From contig VZQC01005068.1 in the NCBI GenBank assembly GCA_009823505.1, positions 1,321,990-1,385,989 of the forward strand: DNA of 64,000 bases, written 5' to 3'. The notes under the pieces are model-generated. The model did no database searches, had not been told where the DNA came from, and worked only from the letters and a program-made list of their open reading frames with translations. The number at the start of each line of letters is the position of its first letter. Position 1 is the stretch's first letter. This stretch comes from Rhizomys pruinosus. Its lineage: Eukaryota; Chordata; Mammalia; Rodentia; Spalacidae. A program made the position numbers and the translations under genes. Of this stretch, positions 1 through 9,765 are shown piece by piece.

Positions 1-261
1 TAAAAGATCTAAGCTAGATCATAGGTGGTTTTAAAGATAAAAAGATCAATTAGAGCTAAGGCATTTGGCACAGAACTTTCTATGTGGTAAGTACCCCTAA
101 ATGGTTGAACTTGAGACTGAGGGGGGCACTGTAACAAGTTAGGTCACCTTACTCAAGTTGAACATACATTATGGGATGTGGGATATCACTAGAATCTGAG
201 GGCTCTAACTATATCCTCAGATGTGCATTTCAAGAGTATTCCTAATCCCTGTTTTTCACTG

Positions 262-264
<3 letters not shown>
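1..264. other. left-edge unassigned sequence
   Basis: I see no coding signal or repeat family here. The sequence is moderately AT-rich and runs into a TG microsatellite. Confidence 0.4.

Positions 265-299
<35 letters not shown>
265..299. repeat. (TG)n microsatellite
   Basis: A pure TG dinucleotide run of about 17 units. It is likely length-polymorphic. It makes a spurious His/Thr-rich open frame on the minus strand. Confidence 0.97.
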
Positions 300-303
<4 letters not shown>

Positions 304-407
304 CCAAGGTTCTGACAGGTGAGAAGGTCAAGGACATTTTTAGTTGCAGGATTTACTGCACTGATATATCTTGCCAGTAGGAGAGGGAGAATTATAGAAT
401 TTTTTTT

Positions 408-533
408 GTTGTCTTTTTGAGACAGAGTCTTCCTATAGCCCCAGTTGGCTTCGCACTTGCTATGTAGACCAGGCGGGGCTTCTCTCAGAACTCTTCCTGC
501 CGGGATCAAAGCCATACACCACCAAGCCTAGCT
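408..533 (-). mobile_element. B1 SINE
   Basis: Read on the minus strand this is a 7SL-derived B1, diverged in its right half. On the plus strand the diagnostic parts are the tail GAGACAGAGTCTTCCTATAG, then CTATGTAGACCAGGC and a degraded GGGATCAAAGCC near the B1 5' end. Confidence 0.85.
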
Positions 534-544
534 AGAACTTCTTT

Positions 545-680
545 TTTTTTTGATAAGTTCTCATTTAGCCCAAAATCGACCTCAAACTCATTATATAGCT
601 GAAGGTGGCCTTGAACGCCTGATCTTTTTGCCTCTACCTATCAAGTACTGAGATTAAAGGCACACTCCATCATACCTGAA
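545..680 (-). mobile_element. old B1/PB1-like SINE
   Basis: A strongly diverged B1-type monomer lying next to the preceding B1. Supporting motifs on the plus strand are CTCATTATATAGCTGAAGG, CCTTGAACGCCTGATC and GTACTGAGATTAAAGGCAC. The T-run at its left is the decayed A-tail. The high divergence suggests a proto-B1 (PB1/B1F) member. Confidence 0.7.
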
Positions 681-685
681 TTCTA

Positions 686-1100
686 GGGCTTTCTGAAAAG
701 CCAATATAAGCAGTCTTGTCAGCAAAGGAGAGGGAGGAGATTTGCATAACCTGTGCTTGGAACAGAGCTCCATAGTATCAGATTCCAGCTAATGCTGATA
801 GCCTAAAGTGTCCACCAAAGGAATCATGGAAAAGTCTCAGGAAGTATGTACAGAACAACTTTTCTGTAACACATAGCAAAAATATGTGTTATAGTTATGA
901 AAATATAGGGCTCTTGGGAATAGCACGATTGTTAACCCAGGATAATTTAGAAGGGCAGATCTTTTTTAAAAAATTCCCCATTTTCTTTTTACATTTTTGC
1001 TCACTTTTTTCTGCTTCTCCATTAAATTAAACTTTCACCATTAAATTAACTAGGTAGCACCCAGATAGTAAAAATAGGAGACTTTTGTAAGTATTTTTCT
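686..1100. other. unassigned AT-rich sequence
   Basis: I see no open frame of note, no RNA gene and no repeat family in this stretch. Confidence 0.4.
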
Positions 1101-1103
1101 TTT

Positions 1104-1860
1104 AAAAAATATTTTTATTGAAGTTTTGTACATTTCATACATCACTTCTCAGTTCAATCCAGACTCATTTCCCCCTCCATCCCCCGCCCCTCCCAAGTTC
1201 ATTCAGTCTGCCATACACGTCCTGTATCCCCTTCTGAGTCTTTTCAAAGTTTTTCAAAGCAAGGATTATTTTGGGGGGAAGAACTTTACTGCTTCAGTCA
1301 GTTTCTATCACAGTTCTTTTGTTGTTGTTGTTCCCTCCAATCTGAATTGTTTCAACATATGCATATGTGTGTGTGTGTGTGTGTGTGTGTGTTTGTGTGT
1401 GTGTGTGAGACCTATACTAAAATGTCATCTGAAAATAAACTGTATGTTATTTCCAAATCATATTTCTGGATTCACATTTTTCCCTTTTAATTTTATATTA
1501 CTCTAAAATAATAACCCTCCACCCATATATCAACATTATAAAGTCTGAAAATAAGTGGTAGTTTAATTCTAGAGCCCATTGAGGGATTCACATTCTAAGA
1601 GCACAGTTGCTTTTAGATAAAGAGAAATATAACATTAACATTACTCAGTTTGCCTTACAAGTAGGTACTTGGTGCTAGCATCCACAAATGAGGGATACCA
1701 TTTGTCATTTGTTTTTCTGGGACTGTGTTACTTCACTTAGCATAATGTCTTCTAGTTCCATCCATGTACCTGCAAAGCTCATGATGTCATCTTTTTTTGC
1801 TGCTGCACAGGAGTTCCAAGTATTTTTCTTGACTATCCACATTTTATCTGAAAATAAAAA
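1104..1860 (-). mobile_element. L1 3' UTR fragment, antisense (tail form A)
   Basis: It begins at the decayed A-tail (TTTTTATTGAAGTTTTGTAC on plus), continues through a C-rich block, and holds a TG tract at 1365-1408. It ends in the conserved L1 3' UTR phrase TTCTAGTTCCATCCATGTAC. Its interior matches 37680-37990 in reverse complement over a long stretch and the 19374-19925 copy directly, so these belong to one L1 subfamily. No ORF2 is included, so this is a 5'-truncated, dead copy. Confidence 0.8.
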
Positions 1861-1909
1861 GAAAAAAAATCCCACATTTTGGTGTGAGAAGAAACAGCAA
1901 CAGATCTAA

Positions 1910-2690
1910 GTGTTGACCCTTAACATACACCCTCTTCTCTGTGCCTCAGAATAAATGGCATTGAGGGGGTATCTTGGGCTTTCTTCTTTACTCAATTTTC
2001 CAGGTTATCAGGTATATTTGGGGGCAGGAAGCCTCTCTGAATCAAGAACCTTCTCCACAGTCTTCACATTAGTAAGTTCTGAAGCCTGGGAGCACCTTGG
2101 TGTTGTGACCTGTTTCACCCTGCATTGGATTGTGCTCTGCCTCCCCTTCCTTCCTGTTCTGTGATGAAGTATAAGTGGTCTTATCAGTCAGGTCCCTTTC
2201 CCAAGAGGCAGAAATTATGATTCTAACTCAGATCAATAAACACCTTCTCAGTTAACACTGGCAAGTTAAACATGTTAGTAACAATCCTGTGTGCCTTGGC
2301 TTTGAAAACTCTTGTATGCCAGGCTTTGATGGTGTAAATAGTCACTTACTTTCATTCATTGCAGCTCAATAGCAAGAAACTGCTTTGTGTGGATTCCACT
2401 GGGCACCATGTTGGATCCTACAGACCTACAGAAGGGCAAGACAGAGTGTTTGCTCTCAGATTGATGGCACAGTGACGGGCAATGCCAAAAAAGGTTAACA
2501 CACTGCTGGCACTGCTGGTATCTGAGCAGCTACTGTTGTCCTGGAGCCGTTCTCTCTGAGAGCAGTGGGGGTTGGTGGCAAATTAATCGTGCAGGTAGGG
2601 TGCTTGGATGAGTGTAAAAAGTGAAGAAATCTCAACATCATACTTTTGCTGGATTATCTCAGCATTATACATCATAGAACAACTTCACCA
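1910..2690. other. unassigned sequence, possible LTR remnant
   Basis: No gene is recognised. Around 2160-2250 an AATAAA follows a pyrimidine-rich block, which could be an old LTR R/U5 region, but I see no matching ends. Open frames here are under 80 codons and resemble nothing I know. Confidence 0.3.
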
Positions 2691-2691
2691 A

Positions 2692-2718
2692 AAAAAAAAA
2701 AAAACAAAAAAAAAAAAA
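2692..2718. repeat. A-rich tract
   Basis: Two runs of A separated by a single C. It could be the tail of a decayed retroposon lying to its left. Confidence 0.85.
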
Positions 2719-2910
2719 GAGAAAAGGCCTTTTACCATACTGTTCTTTGTGAGAGCTATTTTCAAGAATGTAGAGGGCAACTTCCAGTAACCATGAAGAG
2801 GCAGAATGATTACTTCTTTGCCGATGCTGGACTCCCACCACTGCAACTACGAGGTACTCACTGAAACATGAGACAAAACCTCAAAGAAGGACATAGCATT
2901 TATAGTCTAG

Positions 2911-3262
2911 TGTGGTGGTGGTTTGAATGAGAATGTCCCTCCTAGGCTCCAAGTATTTGGACATTTTATCTCCGTTGATGGCGCTGTTTTGGGAGGTCTT
3001 AGCGGTGTGGCCATGCTGGAGGAAGTATGGCACTTGTGGTGGACTCAGGGAGTTCTTAAACCTTGTTATTTCCAGTTGCTCTCTGCATCCCGTGCCTGAC
3101 AGAAGATGTGAAGCTCGCTTTCTGCTCCTGCTCCAGCACTGCCTGCCAACCACACCTCCCCACCTTGATGGACTCTAATTCCCCTGCGACTGTAAGCTCA
3201 AATAACTCTTTCTAAAGTCCTTGGCCAGTGTTATTATGAGAGAACAGAAAATACTAAACACA
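2911..3262 (+). mobile_element. MaLR-type solo LTR
   Basis: Plus-strand LTR with the rodent MaLR-like opening TGTGGTGGTGGTTTGAATGA, a central CTGCTCCTGCTCCAGCACTG, and a late GACTGTAAGCTCAA before its ACA end. The same element in opposite orientation lies at 57887-58263. No internal region is attached. I do not assign an MT/ORR subfamily. Confidence 0.7.
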
Positions 3263-3291
3263 TAGCTAAAGAAATAATTTTAAAAATTAAA

Positions 3292-3432
3292 AAAAACATT
3301 TATATTATTTGCTTTATGTGCATGTGTGTGGAGATCAGAGGAAAACCTGCAGGAGTTGGTCCTGTCTTCCTCATGTTGATCCCCCAGATTAAGCTCCTGC
3401 CGAAGCTTGGTGGCCAGCATCTTTTACCGTGT
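3292..3432 (-). mobile_element. B3-like SINE
   Basis: A B2-related tRNA-derived SINE of the B3 type. The central phrase on plus is GTGTGGAGATCAGAGGAAAA followed by GCAGGAGTTGGTCCTGTCTT, then CTTGGTGGCCAGCATCTTTT near the tRNA-like 5' end of the element. It is diverged, so old. Confidence 0.75.
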
Positions 3433-3439
3433 TCCGTTT

Positions 3440-3830
3440 GCTTTCAGTTGCTGCTGACAAAAACACTCTGACAAATATCAAGTTAGGCGGAAAGATTTAT
3501 TTGGCTTACATCCTCCTGGGTCACAGTTCATTCACTGAAGAGAGCCCAAGTAGGGACCAGGTCAGCGAAACCCTGGAGGCAGAAGCGCGAAGCACAGGCC
3601 TGAAGGAACAGTCTTGCTGGCTTGCTCCTCTTGACATTGCTCAACTCTGCTTTCTTATACATATAGACAACAACTGCCCAGGAGTGGCACCCCCACAGTG
3701 GCTTGGTTCTCCCAATCATTCAACAATTCACGAGAAAATTGACACCATAGACATGCCCCCCGCACAAGCCAGTCCCAATGAGGATTCCAGTGGACCTTCA
3801 CATTCACCAACTGAGTGCTTACAACCAGTC
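3440..3830 (-). mobile_element. MaLR/MLT-like LTR remnant
   Basis: In minus orientation it matches a common rodent LTR-like repeat. Diagnostic plus-strand pieces are AAGATTTATTTGGCTTACAT, CTTGCTGGCTTGCTCCTCTT and CTGCTTTCTTATACAT. The right part grades into the minisatellite. A 166-codon plus frame here is only a passage through this repeat and the minisatellite. Confidence 0.55.
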
Positions 3831-3838
3831 CTCCGACC

Positions 3839-4556
3839 TAATACAACCAGAGTCACTGGCTATCAACCTGAGTCTACACTAGGTTATCAACAGCATCACG
3901 ACTCTAATCAACAGCCCAGAGCTGTCTAATACAAACGACATCACCTGGATGTCTATACACATACTCACTGGAGCTGTCTAATACACTGATCATCCCGGAG
4001 GTATACGCCATCTCCACTGGAGCTGTCTAATACAACCCTGAGTCATCTGTACTGGAGCTGTCTAATACAACCCCAGTCATTCACTGGAGCTGTCTAATAC
4101 AACCCCGAGTCATTCACTGGAGCTGTCTAATACAACCCTGAGTCATCTCACTGGAGCTGTCTAAATCAACCCGAGTCATCCACTGGAGCTGTCTAATACA
4201 AACCCGAGTCATCCACTGGAGCTGTCTAATACAAACCCGAGTCATCACACTGGAGCTGTCTAATACAACCCTGAGCATCCACTGGAGCTGTCTAATACAA
4301 ACCCGAGCATCACACTGGAGCTGTCTAATACAGCCCTGAGTCATCTCACTGGAGCTGTCTAATACAACCCCGAGTCATCTCACTGGAGCTGTCTAATACA
4401 GCCCTGAGTCATCTCACTGGAGCTGTCTAATACAACCCCGAGTCATCTCACTGGAGCTGTCTAATACAGCCCTGAGTCATCTCACTGGAGCTGTCTAATA
4501 CAACCCTGAGTCATCTCACTGGAGCTGTCTAATACAACCCTGAGTCATCTCACCAG
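3839..4556. repeat. minisatellite, about 33-36 bp unit, roughly 18 copies
   Basis: The core GAGCTGTCTAATACA recurs 18 times by my count from about 3916, with degenerate units from 3839. Between cores is a short variable linker ending in GAGTCATC-like sequence. The rightmost units are the most alike and alternate between two linker variants. Seven linkers read TGAGTCA and six read CGAGTCA. The array lies against the MaLR-like element and encodes nothing credible. Confidence 0.95.
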
Positions 4557-4786
4557 CCCCAGCATTTTTATTTGTGTATTCAAGTGAAAGGAGAGAGGAA
4601 GGAATGGGTCGAGATGTTAGGATTTTAGAGTTCTTCAGATTTGTTGTTATGAATACTGTATTTGTATGATTATTGAAAAATGCCAGAATAGTCTTAATTT
4701 GCAGCCTGGAAACAACAGATTCACAGGTTGTTATGATTACCTTATAGTGGGGTCATACTTAAAACATTAAAAAAGAGCAATTCGGA

Positions 4787-5112
4787 TGTGGGAGGATCCA
4801 GTTTGAATTAGGGACTAGTTCTCAGCTAGCATCCCTCAGGGCACTGTGGGAGCCATGGGGCTCCTCTGACCCCACCCTAAGAGGGAGCAAGCAATGTGGC
4901 CCAGGCACATGACACTAGGCAGAGCAGCAGTATACAATGGCATGACACTGGGGGTCTGTGATTGGCTCTGGGAGGTGATGTCATTTTGCTTATAAAAGTG
5001 ACTTGCAGCAGGCAATAAATTGAATTCTCCATTACCATCATTACGCAGAATTCCTAGGTCTGTTATTTTGCCCGCGTATAGACAGAAGCAGGCCTGGATT
5101 TTGAGTGTTGGT
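4787..5112 (+). mobile_element. candidate retroviral LTR with promoter and poly(A) signals
   Basis: Signals come in LTR order: an inverted CCAAT box (GATTGGCT near 4960), a TATA element (TTATAAAAG near 4990), AATAAA about 25 bases later, then a GT-rich stretch. About 5112 a segment beginning TGGTGGC could be a decayed primer-binding site. No gag or pol follows. The family is not recognised, and a cellular promoter fossil is the alternative. Confidence 0.4.
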
Positions 5113-6743
5113 GGCTAGTGGGTTGGATGGAGGTCTATCAGACCACCAGCCTGGTAAGCTAGCATTGGGTGGGTCAGAGACCTATCAGGTCACCACCCTG
5201 TGAATTAAATTGTGAGTGGGTGTAGGCTGAAGATAGGCCATCAGCCATCAGCCTGAAATTCCTGTCCACAGACCAGCAGTCTTGGGCAGGTGGGAGAGCA
5301 CAGCCAGACAGGAAACGTTCCATTTCCCAGGCTAAGGACCTGAGCTGGAAGTACCTCTCAGGTTGGGTTATGAAGGTAACCAACTGACCTCTGCGCCGAG
5401 GGGTCAGTTCCCCACAGTGACTGCAGGCGCCTACTGTGCTCCCCTTCCCTTAGCAGGACTGTGCTGTATCTGCTCGTAGCAAGAAAAGCTCCCATATTTG
5501 AAGATGATATTTGTTACTAGGCTCTTAGGATAGTATTATTTTCAAGTATGAGACTATTGGCTTTTCCTTTATTTTCTTATAGGTAATCTTAATTTTGCTG
5601 TACAAATTAATATTCCTTCAGCACACTCTTCATGTTGTTTTAAACGAAACATCAAACACCGACAAGATAAAAGCTGCTATCTGAGGTATAAGGGAGAAAT
5701 AGCATCATTAGGTTATCACAAGTGCATGTCTAAATGCAGACAAAGCATTTTTCTTGCCGAACTCAAAGTCTGTATTTTTTGGATGTTGAGAACAATTGAA
5801 TACATGAATACAGTCATCCTATGTGACAATGTTTTGGTCCATGGCAGACCCCCTAATACTCTGGTGGTTTCACAAGATTCATAGAATTGTGGTCACACGT
5901 TTGGATTGATATGGTACCAACAAGCTTACTATGTTGTCAGTCCTTTAAGAGTACAGCATATATAACTTTGTACAGCACTTAATTCTTGACAATGCTAGTA
6001 ATAACCACAGTGCTTGTTTATATATTTAAAATATATTTTATCATTATTTTAGAGTCTATATAATAAAATATTCATTTATTTTTAATAAAATATTTATTAT
6101 AAGACAGTATGCTTTGTTTTGCTAGTAGCAGTTTTATATTTTATGTCCTGTTTACTGCATCTCTTGTTTGTGTCAGGAGATCATGTTGAGAAATTGGCAT
6201 ATGCTGTCTTATGTTGTATATGTCAACTCTATGATGTTCCCATAGCAAAAAAATCAGTTAATGATGCATTTCTCATAACACATCTTCATTGTTAGACAAC
6301 TAATGTTTGTGTATATGCGTGCATATTCTTATGTGTCAAAATTTATAATGTATTCCTACCATCTTTATTAAAAGTACTTAAAATGCTAAATAATGATGAA
6401 TCATAGATAGACATTGGAAGCATGAAGCAACCCCTCAGGAAAACCTTTCAAAACTTCATTTTCAACATAACAACTAGGAAGTGTCAAGTCATTCATCATG
6501 TATAGTTAATACATTACCTTCTTTCCTCTTCCAGCACAGACATTGCAAAATGACTCATACAGTTTGTTGTAAATAACACTGGTTTCAGCAATTTGTTTCC
6601 ATGTCTTGACAGTTGTGGAACTTAGTTGTCAATTCTGAAAATTCATTTATACTCTTTAACTTTTGTTCTCAGATCTAAATATACACATCTACTTCTGCAA
6701 ACCTAAAACAGAATTCTCATTTTTAAATATTAGAAGTAGTGTT
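5113..6743. other. unassigned sequence; first part may be ERV leader
   Basis: 5113-5480 is GC-richer and repeats related phrases (CTATCAGACCACCAGCCTG and CTATCAGGTCACCACCCTG), as an internal ERV leader might. From 5480 the DNA is AT-rich with no recognised element or gene. Confidence 0.35.
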
Positions 6744-6985
6744 GGGGCTGGAGAGATGGCTCAGTGGTTAAAAGCACTGACTGCTCTTGCAGAGGACCCA
6801 GATTCGATTCCCAGCACCCACATGGTGGCTAAGCTTTAAGCTGGGTGTGGTGGCACACGCCTTTAATCCCAGCACTTGGGAGGCAGAGGCAGGTGGATCT
6901 CTGTGAGTTCAAGCTTAGCCTGGTCTACAGAGTAAGTTCTAGGCCAGCTGGGGCTATAGGGAGACCCTGTCTCAAAAAGATGAAA
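6744..6985 (+). mobile_element. B2-B1 composite SINE
   Basis: 6744-6832 is the 5' half of a B2 (GGGGCTGGAGAGATGGCTCA through CCCACATGGTGGCTAA). It is joined directly to a full B1 (GCTGGGTGTGGTGGCACACG through GAGACCCTGTCTC) and an A-rich tail. The flanks share AGAAGTAGTGTT before and AGAAGTGTTGTT after the tail, as if both halves were inserted together. A second composite with nearly the same join is at 53455-53676. Confidence 0.75.
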
Positions 6986-6999
6986 AAAATAATAAAAAA

Positions 7000-7403
7000 G
7001 AAAAAAAGAAGTGTTGTTTGAATACAAATTAATTTCAGCACAATATTAATTATCAAAAATATTATGGTAATTGAGTTAGGTGGGGTGTTTTTATGAAAAT
7101 CAGAGAAGCTTTCTAGTTTAAAGGTCATGAGACAAATTCATTTTCTCTACTCTGTTTTGTATTTGTACAGAGGTTATTGGTCAATGATTCGCCTCCTTCA
7201 GAAAGGTTTAAAATTAGAAAACTTTTTGGCACTTATATTAGGGTAACATGTAAAATAAATAACCTATAAATATCAGGTCATTGGAAGTCAATTTTAGATT
7301 GGCTTCCTGTAGGGGAGGTAGCATTTGTAAGGCTAATCTGCAAGTGTTTGTTCTAGTATCTTTACTATTTTTACTACAGTTTTTTATTTATTTACTTATT
7401 GTA
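7000..7403. other. unassigned AT-rich sequence
   Basis: No repeat family or gene is recognised between the composite SINE and the purine minisatellite. Confidence 0.4.
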
Positions 7404-7675
7404 TGTGAGAGAAAGAGAACAAGAGAAAGACAGAAAAAAGGAGAAAGAGTAACAGAGAGAGAGAGAGGGAGAAAGAGTAACAGAGAGAAAAGGAGAAAGA
7501 GTAACAGAGAGAGGGAGAAAGTAACAGAGAGAGGGAGAAAGAGTAACAGAGAGAGAGAGGGAGAAAGAGTAACAGAGAGAGAGAGGGAGAAAGAGTAACA
7601 GAGAGAGAGATAGAGGGAGAAAGAGTAACAGAGAGAAGGAGAAAGAGTAACACACAGAGAGAGGGAGAAAGGGGG
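7404..7675. repeat. purine minisatellite, left part (about 24-bp unit)
   Basis: Units of GAGAGAGGGAGAAAGAGTAAC with variable GA length are repeated head to tail. The strand is nearly pure purine apart from the TAAC. It continues after the B2 at 7916-8125. The frames full of Leu, Ser, Tyr and Cys on the minus strand are translations of this array. Confidence 0.95.
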
Positions 7676-7915
7676 GCTGGAGAGATGGCCTAGCGGTTAA
7701 GAGCGCTGACCGCTCTTACGGAGGACCCGGGTTCGATCCCCAGCACCCACATGGCGGCCGAGAACCGTCTGAAACTCCAATTCCAGGAGAACTCCAGTTC
7801 CAGCAGAATCCCTCCCGGTGCATTGCACGACACGGGTGCACAAACTTGCATGCAGACAGTACATTCATACACATACAGAAATAAATAAAATTAATAAAAA
7901 AAAAGTTTAAAAAAA
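7676..7915 (+). mobile_element. B2 SINE, young, inside minisatellite
   Basis: A nearly complete B2 with intact Pol III box-B-like GGTTCGATCCC, several CpGs, the subfamily 17-bp internal duplication, the GCATTGCACGACACGGGTGC segment and an AAATAAATAAAAT tail. It has a short deletion after CAGCAGAATCC. The array variant carrying AACACACAG occurs directly on both sides and serves as a long target-site duplication. Confidence 0.95.
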
Positions 7916-8125
7916 AGAGTAACACACAGAGAGAGGGAGAAAGTAACAGAGTGAGAGAGAGAAAGAGTAACAGAGAGAGAGAGAAGGAGAAAGAGTAACA
8001 GAGAGAGAGAGGGAGAGAGTAATGGAGGGAGAGGAGAAAGAATAACAGAGAGAGAGGGAGAAAGAGTAACAGGGAGAAGGATAAAGTAACAGAGAGAGGG
8101 AATGAGAAAAAGAGAGAGAATCGAG
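7916..8125. repeat. purine minisatellite, right part
   Basis: The same unit as 7404-7675 resumes after the B2 and decays toward 8125. The two parts were one array before the insertion. Confidence 0.93.
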
Positions 8126-8139
8126 AATGGAGATTGGAG

Positions 8140-8262
8140 GATTACTTATGGGATTTGGTTCTCTACTTCCACACGTGGGGCCCACGGGGGTGGGGGGCTC
8201 CAGGGATCACTCGAGTTGTCAGTTTTGGTGGCAAGTGCCCTTAACTACTGAGCCTTATTTTA
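8140..8262 (-). mobile_element. B3-like SINE fragment
   Basis: Minus-strand B3 without its distal part. Plus-strand phrases are GGTTCTCTACTTCCACACGT and TTTTGGTGGCAAGTGCCCTT followed by AACTACTGAGCC, the reverse of the tRNA-like head. Confidence 0.7.
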
Positions 8263-8439
8263 CTGTCTTTATGAAATCTTCCCCATATGCACTGGTGTAT
8301 CAACTGATGTTTTCATTATGTACGTACGTCTTCTTTTAGGCAGCCATATTATTGATATTTTTCTCATGTCTGGAACCTTGAAATAGGCATCCTGATCTTC
8401 CAGTTCTTAAAGTCGTTCCACTCCCTCTTCCATGAAGTT

Positions 8440-8640
8440 CCTCTGTCATGATGTTCCCTGAGCCTTACATGTGGGGGTTGCATTGTAGATTTATCAATTG
8501 GGGTTGAGCACTATGGCTACTTATTTTCTGCATTTTGACCAGTTGTGGCACTTTGTAATTGTGGGTTTAAGAATACATTTTTACCTGAAGGAACATACTT
8601 GGCTCCGTTGGTTTATTCCTTCAGATGAAAGCTGAGGATA
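8440..8640 (-). mobile_element. L1 3' UTR fragment (Lx-type), antisense
   Basis: The phrases ATGATGTTCCCTGAGCCTTA and CATTTTGACCAGTTGTGG belong to the antisense Lx 3' UTR. The same segment appears in 56265-57345 (GTCCCTGAGTGG, GTTGGCCAGTGGTGG). It may be one L1 with 9766-10520, interrupted by later insertions. Confidence 0.6.
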
Positions 8641-9017
8641 GCAGCTTAGATCAAAACAACAAAGTAAAAACAATGTCTCTGGTCCTTCAGTTTCTGGAAA
8701 TTCCTAAGAGGAGAATGTAATTTGTATGGCAGAGGTTTCGTTGATTCCAAATCTCAAAGACATATAATATATATCATTTGTATCTAATAAAGTATTTACT
8801 TGGAATTGGAGGCCCAAAAAGTCACTACTATGTGTGGACCATGGACACACATTATATTCATGAAACCTGGTCAGTACAACCACATAGTATAAAATAGCAA
8901 GGTTAACAAATAACTTAGAATGCAGAAATAACTAAAACTGATTGGTAATTTATACTGAAGTCCATGGCAATATTTGATACATAGGCAAGAACCACTTTTG
9001 ATAAGAAATAACTACTT

Positions 9018-9170
9018 CAGAGCCTGATGTAATGGCCTGTGCCTTTAATCCTAGTACCCAGGGGGTGGAGGTAGGCAGATCTCTGTGAGATCAAGGACAG
9101 CCTGGTCTACAGAGTGAGTTCTAGGCCAGTTGGAGCTACAGGGAGGCTTTGTCTGAAAAAAAAGGAAAAG
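9018..9170 (+). mobile_element. B1 SINE
   Basis: Diverged full-length B1. GCCTGTGCCTTTAATCCTAG, AGCCTGGTCTACAGAGTGAG and GCTACAGGGAGG are followed by an A-rich tail. Confidence 0.9.
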
Positions 9171-9209
9171 AAAAACCTACTTCGGACTACCATACTTCTT
9201 AATGACTTG

Positions 9210-9490
9210 TTTTCGTTTTTTGACAGTTTCATACAGATACATAATATACATAATGTTTTCAATTATATTCACCCTCATTGCCCTCTGGCATCCCCTTTTC
9301 TTTCCTTCTGAATCCTGTTCTTCCTCCCAATTCATCCCTTAGTGGCTATACCATTGAAGAAAATTACATCACCTCTTCTCTAGCCATCATTAACAGCTCT
9401 TCAGGAAGGGAAGGAGCCTCACAGTCACCTCCATTATCCCTGGTCTTCACTCTGAAGTCAACCTTGCATTCCGTACATAAACCCCATTAG
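9210..9490 (-). mobile_element. L1 3' end, antisense
   Basis: It opens with GACAGTTTCATACAGATACA and a tract equivalent to the reverse of the L1 terminal ATACATTGTATGAAA, followed by the C/T-rich 3' UTR. It is 5'-truncated with no coding sequence. Confidence 0.6.
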
Positions 9491-9765
9491 GTTAGTATGC
9501 AGTATTCTTTTTATGTATTGTTGATTTAACTTGTTAATAATTTGTTAAAGAATTTTGTACTTATGTTTCATAAAACATTTGCAATTTTTAGTTTTAATAT
9601 CTTTATCTGATTTATCAGGATAATGTTGACCTCTTAAAAGTACTAAATGTTCCTTGTTCTCTCTTTTCGGAAAGAATGTGTAGGATGATACTGTTTCTTA
9701 ATTATTTGCCATTAGAATTCATTAATGAAGCTTAAAGAATACATATTTAGAATACAGTTAGAAAT

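Noticed and set aside
3429..3929. A 166-codon plus-strand frame, among the longest in the window
   Set aside because: It lies on the antisense of a MaLR-like repeat and enters the minisatellite. No domain is visible.
4114..4344. Minus frame with repeated CIRQLQ units
   Set aside because: It is a translation of the minisatellite.
3839..4556. Regularly spaced repeats resembling a CRISPR array
   Set aside because: The linkers are not unique spacers but variants of one sequence, and the host is a mammal. It is a minisatellite.
7392..7655. Two 85-87-codon minus frames rich in Leu, Ser, Tyr and Cys that look like a repetitive membrane protein
   Set aside because: They are translations of the GA-rich minisatellite in two frames and have no independent coding evidence.
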